Source of the DNA: Sphagnum compactum
Lineage: Eukaryota; Bryophyta; Sphagnopsida; Sphagnales
Length of the DNA: 64,000 nt
Assembly: GCA_965153455.1 (NCBI GenBank)
Contig: OZ234500.1
Coordinates: forward strand, 17,917,579 to 17,981,578
Direction: 5' to 3'
Shown: positions 37,541 to 48,992 of the stretch, in pieces
How positions within the stretch are numbered: position 1 is the first letter of the stretch
How the letters are laid out: each line of letters starts with the position of its first letter
Program-made: the position numbers and the translations under genes
Notes under the pieces: generated by a model
Seen by the model: the letters and a program-made list of their open reading frames with translations, nothing else
What the model was told of the DNA's origin: nothing
Database searches by the model: none

Positions 37541-40131
37541 TCCCTCTCAGATGATTCACATTCTGCAGGTAATTCCCCATTTTGCAAGGTCTAGATACAA
37601 GCTTCATCTTCCCAAACATAAAGCACAGCTCCTATTGTTTCTTTATGGGACCATCTTGAAATGTGAAGTGCTTTTGGCCTTGCTACCAACAACTTTCTGT
37701 GGGTCAATTTGAACAAAATTCCATTGTTAAGTTTGATCCAGTGCCCAAAGACTCACAGGTCCAGCGTATGATGTTGTTTTAGACCTCCATTTCCTAGCCA
37801 GCTCAGACACCCCGTTCTCCTCAAATGGCCATTCACTTACTTCAAGTTCACCTTCCTGGTGTTGCAATACTTCTTTATTAAGCATGAACAATTTGGCACA
37901 ACCACATTTAGTTTTACATCACAAATATGCTCATGGTTGATTTGGAAACAACAATAAACATGCACATACCATATTGCAACCTTCCAATCTCTCCATTCAT
38001 CCTTACAACCTTCAGCTAAAATGGCCATCACACCCACATCCTAGAACTCACTTTCAAACTTTTTGTCATCTATCACACCTACAAGATTCTAACCAATGTT
38101 GGGCGATTCTTGACTGTTTAGTATAACCTCCGGTGTTGGTTTTGCATCTACCATAAATGACAATTCTACGTCCCATTTGGGGTATTTGGAATTTTAATAG
38201 CCATTTGTTGGATCCAATTCCAGTTTTTCTATCAAACTATAAAGAGGTTCTTGTTGGGAACTTATCTCAAAGTGTCAAAAAGGTCATCAAGTTCCAACCT
38301 AGGTTTTCATTTGTTGAACAATTCCAAATTTAGTTTTTCTTTTCTTATTATCTTGTTCCAACTTAGGTTCTTATTTGTTGAATGATTCCAATTTTCTTTT
38401 TTTAAAATTTAATTTGTCGAAGTTCTCTGTTAGTAGTTATAGTTATTTTATGTACCTTGGTTAGCGGTTAGGTTGGGATAAGTTTCGATTAGTTGTTGGA
38501 TAAGTTCTAATCTAAATAAACTTGAATTTTTTACTTGGAGCTATGTGAACATTAGAAAAGTCATTGAACCTCATTGTGTTGCTAAAAATCTACTTAAGGA
38601 ACAGATTATATATGATCCAACTTTTGCAAACACACACATTTGCTTAAAACAATAAACAGTTTTATTATCAACTAACTTGCAATCGACAATGTGAAGAACC
38701 CTTAAACCAATGTTAGAGAGCTAAAATGGAGCCAACAACTAAGCTAAGCCTTTCAAGGAAGAATGTTCCTAGATAAGAACATTTTCTATCAATCAAGTTT
38801 ATCACCTTTACATATTTGCTAAAACTTGACACACAACACACAACCTTGAAAGAAGAAATGATAAACTTGTCATCTTGGATCAGACAACCCTTCACTTAAC
38901 ACAATTAGTTTGTCACATTCATTGTGCTCTTCCATGTTAATTCCCCAAAGACTATAGAATCCCCAAATAATCCCAAAATCTCACAAAATCTTCAAAGATT
39001 TCCCAAAGATCAAAAAATCCCTAGATAATTCCAAAGGACCATAAAATCTAGTTCTCACAATTTCCCACAAGTATACCTTGAATTATCACCTTCCCTCTAT
39101 ATCTCCCCCTCCCCCCCCTCCTACCCCTGCGCCACATTCAGCATTTCTAAACCTTGAATTGCAACTGTACCGACTACATTCAACACTAGTGTGACAAACC
39201 TTGCATTCTTCAACTATCTCATCATTTCCAAATGCCCGCGTTTAGGTTAGTGTAACCCAAGATACCACCTTCACATCAAACCTACAAAAAATTGAATACA
39301 AAACAAGAAACCTAAAATCTAATGGTGTTATCACCTACCTCCAAAAACCCAATCTAGTTATATTGTCAAGTTCATTTTCCTTCCTCAAGGTTTCTTCCAT
39401 TTCCATGAACTATTCCATAAACATTATTCATCACCAAGCTAATTTTCATAAATGTTCACAAGCGTCTCCAAATCTTTAATGCCCAATCAAGAATGTTGGA
39501 CGTGCTTATGCATATACCTATAATGTTGAACACTTTTTTTACTTTAATTTGTAACCCAACAATTTTAAAATTTTGTTGAGCCACAAAAATGTTCAATGTA
39601 AGTAAATTGTGATTCAGGAGCTTTCAAACATGCAAAATAGCTAATGCGTATCATTAGTCATTTTATTTATGTTGTAGTGACTGGATTGCTCCTTGACCAC
39701 TAATAGAACCATTTCCTTGTTAATTTCAATGAGGTCATACAATGACATGCACCTTTTGAATTGTTAATAATAGAGGCAACAACAATGTCACCACCAACAT
39801 TTGGGTTCAAAATATTATATGCATGAAACAAGAGCGAAAAAAAAAACATAATACATATCATATTCACCTATAATCAATTGTGTTTTTTCCTTCCCCACAT
39901 ATTGTTGACTACCCTAAAACATTTGAAATCCAACACCATATTCGACATGTTATGATTTTATTTCTAAAAGAAAAAAAGGTTATAAAACTATTACCACTTG
40001 ATTTTGCATTTGTTGTCATAAAACTTCAAGGTTTGCATCAAAATCTTGGGTTTATGAGGAATTTAAGTGCCCAATAGTCTACTAGCATTTAAATGACAAG
40101 AAAAATTATAGTAGCAAGTGTTAAGGACATA
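37541..40131. other. Spacer, partly retroelement-like
   Basis: 37,550-38,050 may continue the retroelement on the minus strand but shows no firm motif. A 63-bp duplication (GTTCCAACCTAGGTT at 38,291, diverged copy at 38,354) is present. The remainder is AT-rich with CCCAAA/ATCCC-rich stretches around 38,940-39,080. No gene recognised. Confidence 0.4.
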
Positions 40132-42079
40132 CACTAGTAGAAATACTGTCGCATGTGACTATCATTTGAAACTAGTTCTTAGAAGCAAACAACAATTGCG
40201 ACTAAATTGGTTGCAATAACAAATAACAAATTACATGCAACGGATGAAGTATTTTTCCATCAAATACATATATGTTGCCGTATAGTGTATACATGGGCAA
40301 TCTTGCAACTAAAATTATTATATTGGTGACCAATTGCATTTTGCCATGTGGCACTCACTTGACCTATGCCACATGGCACTTAATTTACATGGCACCTAGT
40401 TTATTTATGTCTACACATATGCCATGTGCCACTTTTAGGCCTAGCCTAGGTGATCACCTAAGCTAGGCCTAGATTTAGGCCACGTGGCATGTAGGCTAAG
40501 TCTAGACATATGCCATTTAAGCTAGGCCTAAACTTAAGACACATGGCATTTACTAAAAATACCATATTTCTTTTTGGGTTCAATTGAGGTTGAGCCTTTT
40601 TTATTAGCTCATCCCAAAATGCACTTTCATTTTAATTTGTACATTGTGCTGTTAGGGCACCTCTTTATGTAGTTGACAAAACTAAAATGGAAGGCAAAAC
40701 ATATGGGATTAATTTTGTAGTTGCAACCTAGTTACAATTAGTCATGCAACTACTAGGGCTATTAGTGCCTAGGTGCCATATGGCATGTCATAAATAGTTG
40801 CCACATGGCATGTCCTAGACCTAGCATATGTGCCATTTGGCATGGCTACACTTTGCCTAAATGCCATATGGCATGGCATAGCCTAACCTAGGTGATGTGT
40901 GGCATGACATAGGCCTAACTTAGATGCCACGTGGCATGGCATAGCCTAACCTAGGTGCTATGTGGCATGACATAGGCCTAATTTAGATGCCACATGGCAT
41001 GGCATAGCCTAACCTAGGTGATGTGTGGCATGACATAGGCTTAACTTAGATGCCATGTGGCTTGGCATAGCTTAACCTAGGTGATGTGTGGCATGACATA
41101 GGCCTAACTTAGATGCCACGTGGCATGGCATAGCCTAACCTAGGTGATGTGTGGCATGACATAAGCCTAGCTTAGATGCCACGTGGCATGGCATAGCCTA
41201 ACCTGGGTGATGTGTGGCATGACATAGGCCTAGCTTAGATGCCATGTGGCATGGCATAGGCCTAGCCCAAGTGCCACATGGCATGGCCTAGGCTTAACAT
41301 ATGTGGCATGTGTCATGTCATATTCTAACCTAACTTAGATGCCACATGGCATGTCTTAGCTTAGCCTACGTGTCACATGACATGTCTTGGCGTAACTTAG
41401 GTGCCTTATGGCATGTTTTAGCTTGGCGTAGGTGCCACATGGCATGTCCGAACCAAACATAGGTGCCACATGGCATGTCCTAACCTAGTTTAGGTGCCAT
41501 GTGGCATGGCTTAAACCTAACCTATGTGCCATGTGGCATGGCTTAGGCCTAGTATATGTGCCTAGTGGCATGGCTTAGGCCTAGTATATGTGCCTAGTGG
41601 CATGTCATATACCATGCTTAAATGCCATGTGGGATGGCTTAAACCTAGCCTATGTGCCACATGGCATGGCCTAAACTTAAAATATGTGCCATGTGGCATG
41701 TCATAGCCTAGCCTATGTGTCACGTGGCATGGCCTAGGCCTAGCATAGGTGTCATGTGACATGTCATAGCCTAGCCTATGTGTCACGTGGCATGGCCTAG
41801 GCTTAGCATATATGCCATGTGGCATGGCTGAAACCTAGCCTATGTGCCATGTGGCATGTCATAGCTTTGACTAGGTGCCATGTGGCATGGCCTAAGCCTA
41901 GCATGTATATGTTGTAAAAAATACAAAGACATTATAAAAAATAACACAATCTAAAGATGAAATAAATCATAGTTGCAACCTAGTTGAAAAAAAAACCAAA
42001 CTTCATCCAAATTTGAAAAGTAGTTGCATAAGCAACCATTTGAAGTCGCACAAGGATGGTGACATAATTTCTAGTAGTG
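40132..42079. mobile_element. Non-autonomous CACTA transposon (1,948 bp)
   Basis: The left end is CACTAGTAGAAATACTGTC. The right end, read inward, is CACTACTAGAAATTATGTC. The element is flanked by ATA on both sides (40,129-40,131 and 42,080-42,082), the 3-bp target duplication expected of CACTA (En/Spm) elements. No transposase frame exists inside. Short subterminal regions share GTTGCAA and GCGACT-type words. Most of the interior is a palindromic minisatellite, listed separately. The combination of ends and duplication makes the call solid; mobilisation would need a transposase from elsewhere. Confidence 0.82.
40330..41905. repeat. Palindromic minisatellite inside the CACTA element
   Basis: About 1.6 kb of roughly 30-36-bp units built on TGCCACGTGGCATGG or TGCCATGTGGCATGG, then CATAGGCCTAACCTAGG. 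TGCCACGTGGCA is a perfect 12-bp palindrome containing the G-box core CACGTG; TAGGCCTA is also palindromic. From about 40,850 to 41,250 a higher-order dimer of about 63 bp alternates GATGCCACGTGGCATGGCAT with GATGTGTGGCATGACAT. An interruption without repeats occurs at about 40,555-40,755. Open frames through the array are repeat artefacts. Confidence 0.85.
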
Positions 42080-42082
42080 ATA

Positions 42083-44057
42083 ATCAAGATAATAACCAGG
42101 GGGAAAATAGTTAATTGAAGAACATAATTAGTAAATGGATTTGATTTGGGTTTTGGATGTAAAATTCAAATATTGTGCTTCATTTCCCATTTGTTTTTGG
42201 ACATTGACACATGTTGTAGAGTTTTTGTTGTTAGGTGAGAGCATAGTATAGGGGGCCAAGATTGTTGTCACATTGTACTATTTTTCAAGGTTAACATGTT
42301 TGAATTACAACCATGTCAGTATTATGAAGGAGTTTCACATATTATAGTAGGTTGAAACCCAAAGAAATCAAAATTTGTAAAAAAAACTACATTTTTTAAT
42401 TTCATGTTATGATGTAATGTTAAAACAAATTTGCACCAAAAAAATGTATGTCACAACATTGTGCTAAAAATGAAAAACTATATATTGATGAAATAATTAT
42501 AATTATTTGGAAATTTGTAATATCTACTAAACATTGTGATTCCATATCACTAGAATATGTTTGTGAGCCATGCGAAGAGTTTGATAATTAATATATCATG
42601 AGTGGGGTTTATTTAGGGCAATGACTATAAGCATGTGGTGAATTAAAACTTTCAGAAACGATCACATTCAAATGGAAGATAATAAAAGATGTGAAATGGG
42701 ACATTTCTTTAAGTGCCATTTGAAACATTTTTTGGTTGAAATATAATTCAAAATAATAATTAATGGAATATAAAATAATAGATAAATATTATTACAATTC
42801 ATGTACCATAAATATACCCATTATTCCTTGAATTTAATATTTTATTTTCATTTTTCTTCAAATAATATTAGATAATATTAACTTTGCAAAAGTCAAAATT
42901 TAAAGCCCAAACATAATTAATGAATCTCAAAATTAAATGCAACATAGTTTGGAGGTGTATACTTTAAACATATTATGTTGTGAAAGTGCCCAAGTTGGCC
43001 CTTTTGTAGTGTGCTTTCCTTTATTATGTTCTTTTTACGTGCTACCTACATTAATTTATGAATGAAAAAGTAAATATCACATGTTTGATTATGTTTTGGA
43101 GGGAAAAAAAAAATGCAAATGTAGCAAGTAGGTACTAGAGATATAGTTTTAATTCTTAATTTTGCAATTTTTATAAATTTTGTATACTATTTTGTTAGAA
43201 GTACATTTTGAATTTGTGTTTTAGTTTATTATAATTGAAAGCTAAAAAATAGTACTTAGTAGCAAAAACATTGGACAATAATTAGTAACTTTGACTTTGG
43301 TTTACAACACATTGGTTGACCATGAGCCCACGTATATAAAAAGAAAATTGGGTTATGGACTTGGGACACCTTTGAAAGGCCATCAATTGTTGTTATAATC
43401 CATGGTAAATGGATATAATTTTTTTAAATTTGAAGGTTTCATGGAATACAATCATTTTTGAAATGAATCATGTTTTCATTGAGGTTTTCAACTTACATGA
43501 ACATATGCCCTTTGGCACTCTTGGCATCCCTTCCCATTCTTTTTGGCTTAAGAACTTATCATTTTTTATTAAAAAAATTGTCACTTTTTTACGGAAATAG
43601 AAGTATCTTCATTTTTGACATTTGTAAGAATCTGAACATTTAAGCCATACTTTGCTAACACTTCATTAACTTGTCCTAGGCTAGGCCATGGTAGTCCCAA
43701 ATGTGTCAACTATTTCAAATAAAGCTAATAGTTACATGAAATTAAATCAAAAGTGTTTAGTTTTCCTCTTAACATCCACAAATCAAAATTCATTATAAAA
43801 CAAGGTCATGAATGTTAGCGTTGTCACATTGCATTACGCACATCTATTTTGATGTCAATGTAACCTTATGTCACATCAATTTAGGTCAACATAAGAAAAT
43901 TTTAGTCTGAATATAGTAATTTTTGTAATAGGGGTAAAATACATTATAAGGAATCTAATCAATACCAACCCATGTGTTTGCAATTTGTATCCAATTCAAC
44001 CATGATTTTTACCATTGTTGTTTGAATTGTCCTCAATGGTAAGTGTTAACAATTATT
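42083..44057. other. AT-rich intergenic spacer
   Basis: No gene recognised. TTTTGTAGTG at about 43,001-43,010 looks like the end of another CACTA-type element, but no partner was found. Confidence 0.45.
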
Positions 44058-44392
44058 TGCAATCACATATTTAATTACAAAATGGTTATTAATTGTAAAT
44101 GCAATTTATGACTATTGTTAGTTTGAACAAAAATGGTGAGTGGAAAATGTCTTTGTATCATTGACAAACAATAAAAATGAAAACTTAATTGTTTATGCAA
44201 TTTATAACGTGGTTCACAAGTGACTAAACATGTGGTGCTTATTCAACTTGAATTATGATTATATGTCATAGTCACAAATGTACATGTGTTAGGTAGAATG
44301 CACTTTTCAGTTTCATTTTCATTTAAACTAACAATAGTTCCAAGTCATAATCACAAATGTGATTTAAAATCATTTTGTAATTGAATATGCAA
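44058..44392. repeat. Foldback (long inverted repeat) element
   Basis: Arms of about 80 bp at 44,058-44,140 and 44,311-44,392 are diverged inverted copies. Shared blocks include ATTACAAAATG, TTTATGAC or TTATGAC, and TATTGTTAGTTT (seen on the right as AAACTAACAATA). The loop is about 170 bp. It may be a degraded MITE; no target duplication was established. Confidence 0.5.
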
Positions 44393-47300
44393 CTATAAAT
44401 CATATTTACAATGGGTTGTAATTCCACGGTTTATCTAGCTTATGATAGAACTTGTCCATTTTCAATTGCAAATTAAATAAGGGCACGATGTAGCTTGTGA
44501 TAAAAAAAATGTATAGGTTTGGTTGCAAGTTGGATAAGGATGACCTATCTGGCCAAATACTAATCCATTGGGGTGAAAATATGGTCAAGGGAGCCAGGGG
44601 TGCCAATGTGAAAGTCTTTTTCCAAAGAATACACATGACTTGTGTTGTTTGTGTGTTGGTTCATAGCTTTAAAATTTGTATTTTGGGCACCCTCTTTAAC
44701 ATTACATTTAAATACAACTATATTTTAACTACAAATTGATTTTATATCATGTATATTATGCATTCATGCCTTCCATCACATAAACATGAACAACTTTAAA
44801 TGATAAAGGCACATTTTCAAAATCCATAATTTTTAGGGTTAAACTTGAGCATGTAAACTTTACAATTTATGAAAATATTTCAAAAAATTATGACAATTCA
44901 AATTATGTATGTTTCACTTGTGATCTTTCAAACATACAAAAATGTAGTTTTAAGGAGTGTCCATTCACTTGGGTGGTTCCTTTGACTATGTTTTTCCCCA
45001 TTGATATTTTTCACATGACAAGTGATCCGATGTTTGTTAATTATGAGGTTATAAAACATGTGTTTATTAATTATGGGTAAATAGAAGCAATAAAAATTGT
45101 TTCAAATTTGTTTTTGTGACAATGTCAACCTATGTGTTGGGACCAACACAAAAACTGATTTGTCTAGATGGATGTTGATTCATGACTAACACAAAAATGG
45201 CATGTCACCTCATTTTTGACAACCCCAATGCCATGTAAGATAATCACATTAAAAGTCACAAAAATGATTTAGTTGGACATAAGTTGCAATTAGTTGGTAT
45301 GGACAAGATTTCTTGTAATATTTTCAAATGTCCCACCTAGATTATTAGATTCACAATGGAATTGTTATGTCCCACCATGAATTTTAGTACCACCAATTTA
45401 ATCGAACATTGAAAAGTTCTAATGAAAAACTAAGAATGCATTATCTTATCCACCATATGAGAAGGATATCGATTTGGATGTTCATATTGAAGTTTTCAAA
45501 TGTAGCATTACTGCTAATGAAAAAATAAAGGATTGACACATTATTAATTTGTTTTGGATACAATAAGGAACATTATCTCTAAATGGGGGTGGTTTTCATA
45601 AAGGATCATCTTCGTTGCACTTTTACAAAACTATAACAAGCTTTCTGTAAAATAAATTATTGTAAAAGGTAGATAAATGAATAGATTTATATGAAACGTG
45701 AAGCAAAATGACGATGAACTTATGATCCTATCCTTATGATCCAAGTTGTGTGTTGCACAATTGGTTTCCTACACTTCACAATGGTTGAATTCCAATAGAA
45801 AAAACTCTACTATTTAAGTTTTTTAACAAAGGTCTTTTGTTCACCCCTTGTTTTTGCATTTTGGCAAATTTTCATCACCAAAAATAATGTTGAATGGAAG
45901 CCATGTAGCCATGTAGAAGCCTCATTACAAAAGGTTAATGTCATAGTGCAAGTGTTGGTTCAAAAGGGCCCTTGTAATGTTAGAATAACCACAACAATGA
46001 AATTTGTTAGCCTAAGCTCATCCAATCATGGTGTTACTTGTATGATTCATTTGTTCATTCACAAAAAAAGAAGTACAATTTGGAAAAAAAATGTGGAGGT
46101 AATAAAGAGTCTCCAATGAAAAGAATAAAACATAAAACCCCAAGATTCATTAATTTGATACACGGTTTTTTTTCAATTTTGTGAAGTAGGTGGACTCAAT
46201 GTTTTTATGAATTTTGTGATGTTGCTCAAATGACAATAGTCTAAAAACATATTTAGCAAAATTTGATTAACTTATGAAAGTATAAAATCTTATGTATCTT
46301 TTCATATTGTCACCAATTTTGATGATTTTTGGCAAACGTTTTGATGGTTTTTTGTCCTTTTTAATTATTATTTTTAAAACAGGGAACTTGCTATCAAGTA
46401 TTATTGTTTGAAGAAACATTTTTGGCAAAATGGAAAAAAATTACTACAAGCAAAATCATTGAGTGAAATATTGATCCATCCACAAGAGGAATAGCCAAAT
46501 TTGGCTTTAAGAGGTTAGAGAGGATATGAGAAATATTTTGGAATCTTGCTTAGTTTCGGTGACCTACCATAACTCCATTCTAAATTTGGCAAACTTTAAA
46601 TTTTTCCCCCTCAAAATATGGTGAATTTTGTGTATTTGTTCCAAAAACATCCTTTGAACAATTACTCACATTAGATTTTTGAATAAAGTGATTTTTGAAG
46701 GTTTCGATCAATGTGGTTTTTGGGGCAAATTTTCTCTTTTCTTTAAAAGATGAAAATATAATTTCAACACTTACAAAGATTTTTTGTGAAAAAGGAAAAA
46801 AAAACCCTAATTTGCCATTTAAAAAAATAAAATCATCAATTTGTTACAATACATTCCAATATGTAGCCTAAATTAAATTTTCTACTTTCATATCTGATCT
46901 ATATCCAAATTTGGCTAAATTGTCTTATGGATGATTGTCAATTTATCACAATATGGAACAAAAACCCCTTTTCAACTGCCAGAAGTGAGAGAAAATAATA
47001 ATAATTTTGCCAGATTTCTATATATGGTTTCCAGCATTGTTTTAGTTGAAGATATAGAAGGATGATTAAAGATTTTTAATTTTATATGTGATTTTTTATA
47101 GCCAGATTTCATTAAATCTTCCTAAAGATGATGGCCAATTTTGCCAACCCCTCATCTACAAGAGGACTGGCCATAGAGGTCAGGCAAGAAAGTAGATCCT
47201 GATTTGTTGCCAGGACCTCGGTGAACTCCAGATTCTAAATATGGCGATTTCTCACTATTTTCCCTCAATATGGCGACTTTTGCAAACAAATTTCGGAAGA

Positions 47301-47997
47301 AATCTCTTTGGACAATTGGCACGTGACCTTTTTTTAAAATTATGTATGTGGCTATACAAAAATTCGCCAGAGAAAAAGAGAGAAAAACACTGCTTCCAAG
47401 TTCCTATGGATGATACACGACGGCGGTTTTGGAACCAAAAGAAAAGAAAATACTATTTAAAAAATAAATTGTGGCGAAATTTCGCAACTTGGCGAATTTG
47501 TTTCAGAAAATGAAAGAAAAAAATAAAAAGATTTGTGATTTTTTTTTAGGGATATAGGTCGCCACTTGTAGCAGAAAATTTGTAAAACGGCTAAACAGCT
47601 CACCAGTTAATGTGGTACAGCCGTCATTTAATGCTAATTAAAAGCTAATTATAAATTAAAGGATAATTAAATCATCTAAATGATAGCTAATGCTGGGCTA
47701 TACTTGTGCCAGTTGAGCTCCTTTGAGGAATTTGGAAAAAAATAAATCAAAACGCTGTTCAGGTCGGAGCGAAGAAGACAATTTTGGCACGACTTAAAAA
47801 CGAACGAGGGAAAGCATTCTTTAATGCTTTCTTTAGAACTGGTATTTTTCCTTAGTCTACGTTTTCATGGCTAGACGTCACCGGAGTCAAAGCGTCAATA
47901 AAATGAAAGCGTAGCCACCCTAATTGAACCGGCGACCCCATTTGGACCGCAGCCACAAGTAATAAAACTCCGAAACAAATTGACCAGCTTGTCAATT
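44393..47997. other. AT-rich intergenic spacer
   Basis: No gene or structured element recognised. From about 46,500 the sequence repeatedly contains TTTGGC/GCCAAATT words, a style seen again near 57,200-57,430, perhaps the same old repeat family. Base composition becomes more balanced from about 47,740 towards PAL. Confidence 0.45.
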
Positions 47998-48400
47998 GTA
48001 AACCCTAAACCCTAAATTATAAACCCTAAACCCCACAATTTGACCAGCTTGTCAATTGTAAACCGTAAACCCTAAATTGTAAACCCTAAACCCCACAATT
48101 TGACCAGCTTGTAAACCCTAAACCCTAAATTGTAAACCCTAAACCCACAATTTGACCAGCTTGTCAATTGTAAACCCTAAATTGTAAACCCTAAACCCAC
48201 AATTTGACCAGCTTGTCAATTGTAAACCCTAAATTGTAAACCCTAAACCCACAATTTGACCAGCTTGTCAATTGTAAACCCTAAATTGTAAACCCTAAAC
48301 CCACAATTTGACCAGCTTGTCAAGTGTAAATCCTAAACCCCACAATTTGACCAGTTTGTCAATTGTAAATCCTAAACCCCACAAATTGACCAGCTTTTAC
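47998..48400. repeat. Telobox-rich minisatellite upstream of PAL
   Basis: Eight or so units of about 50 bp: CACAATTTGACCAGCTTGTC, then AATTGTAAACCCTAAATTGTAAACCCTAAACC. The array holds about 14 exact copies of AAACCCTAA, the plant telobox (one and a bit telomere repeats). The last two units are mutated to AAATCCTAA. It ends about 590 bp before the PAL start codon, so it sits in the PAL promoter. It is not a chromosome end, since unique sequence and genes flank both sides. Confidence 0.85.
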
Positions 48401-48699
48401 TAGCACCCGCGTTCCTCTCGAGGTCTTCAAAGCGAACTTCCCGGTCTTCTCCTATCTCGTGAGGACCGACGGCGACAGCGAGCTAGCAGCGAGCTCGAGT
48501 CTACCCTCTCCTTTTCCCATGCAATCAGCTGACGATCCGGAACACGTTTTCCAAGCTTGAGAATGCACACGCAGCTAAAAACCCAATATATAGATCAGCG
48601 TCACTGGCATTCTAGACCAGAACATCAATGTGCTGAGCTGAAGTATTTATAAGAAGTGCAAAGGTGAAGTACAGCAACTAAATTGCAGACGCAGCCTCT

Positions 48700-48706
48700 T
48701 ATAAAT
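48700..48706 (+). promoter_or_regulatory. Candidate PAL TATA box (TATAAAT)
   Basis: CTCTTATAAATCG lies 287 bp upstream of the PAL ATG. Other candidates are TATATAG (48,587-48,593) and TATTTATAAG (48,644-48,653). Choice among them is a guess without transcript ends. Confidence 0.35.
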
Positions 48707-48992
48707 CGCTTTGCAATTATATGCAGCTCAATACACACATACATACTTCACGCTGTTTATACCACTGCAGCACTGCTAAATTATAAGTGTCTTCACATCA
48801 CACTAGTACTATTGTTGGATCGGTTACGTGAATCATAGTCTTCAAGATCGTGAGGCAGAAGAGTTCTTTGCGATAAGCAGCAGCAGCTAGCAGCTCAGGG
48901 GTGCGTGCATTGGACTTGTAAGTAGATATTCACAGCTGCTTTCATCTAGGGTCTGATCATATTCAGTTGGGAGATCATTCAGATCTGAAGCT

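Noticed and set aside
41562-41825. 87-codon minus-strand open frame with repeated HVTHRLGYDM units
   Set aside because: Pure translation of the palindromic minisatellite inside the CACTA element.
40320-41910. CRISPR-like direct repeats
   Set aside because: Units are head-to-tail without unique spacers, inside a plant transposon.
47998-48400. True telomere or chromosome end
   Set aside because: Teloboxes are interspersed with a non-telomeric unit, and genes lie on both sides.
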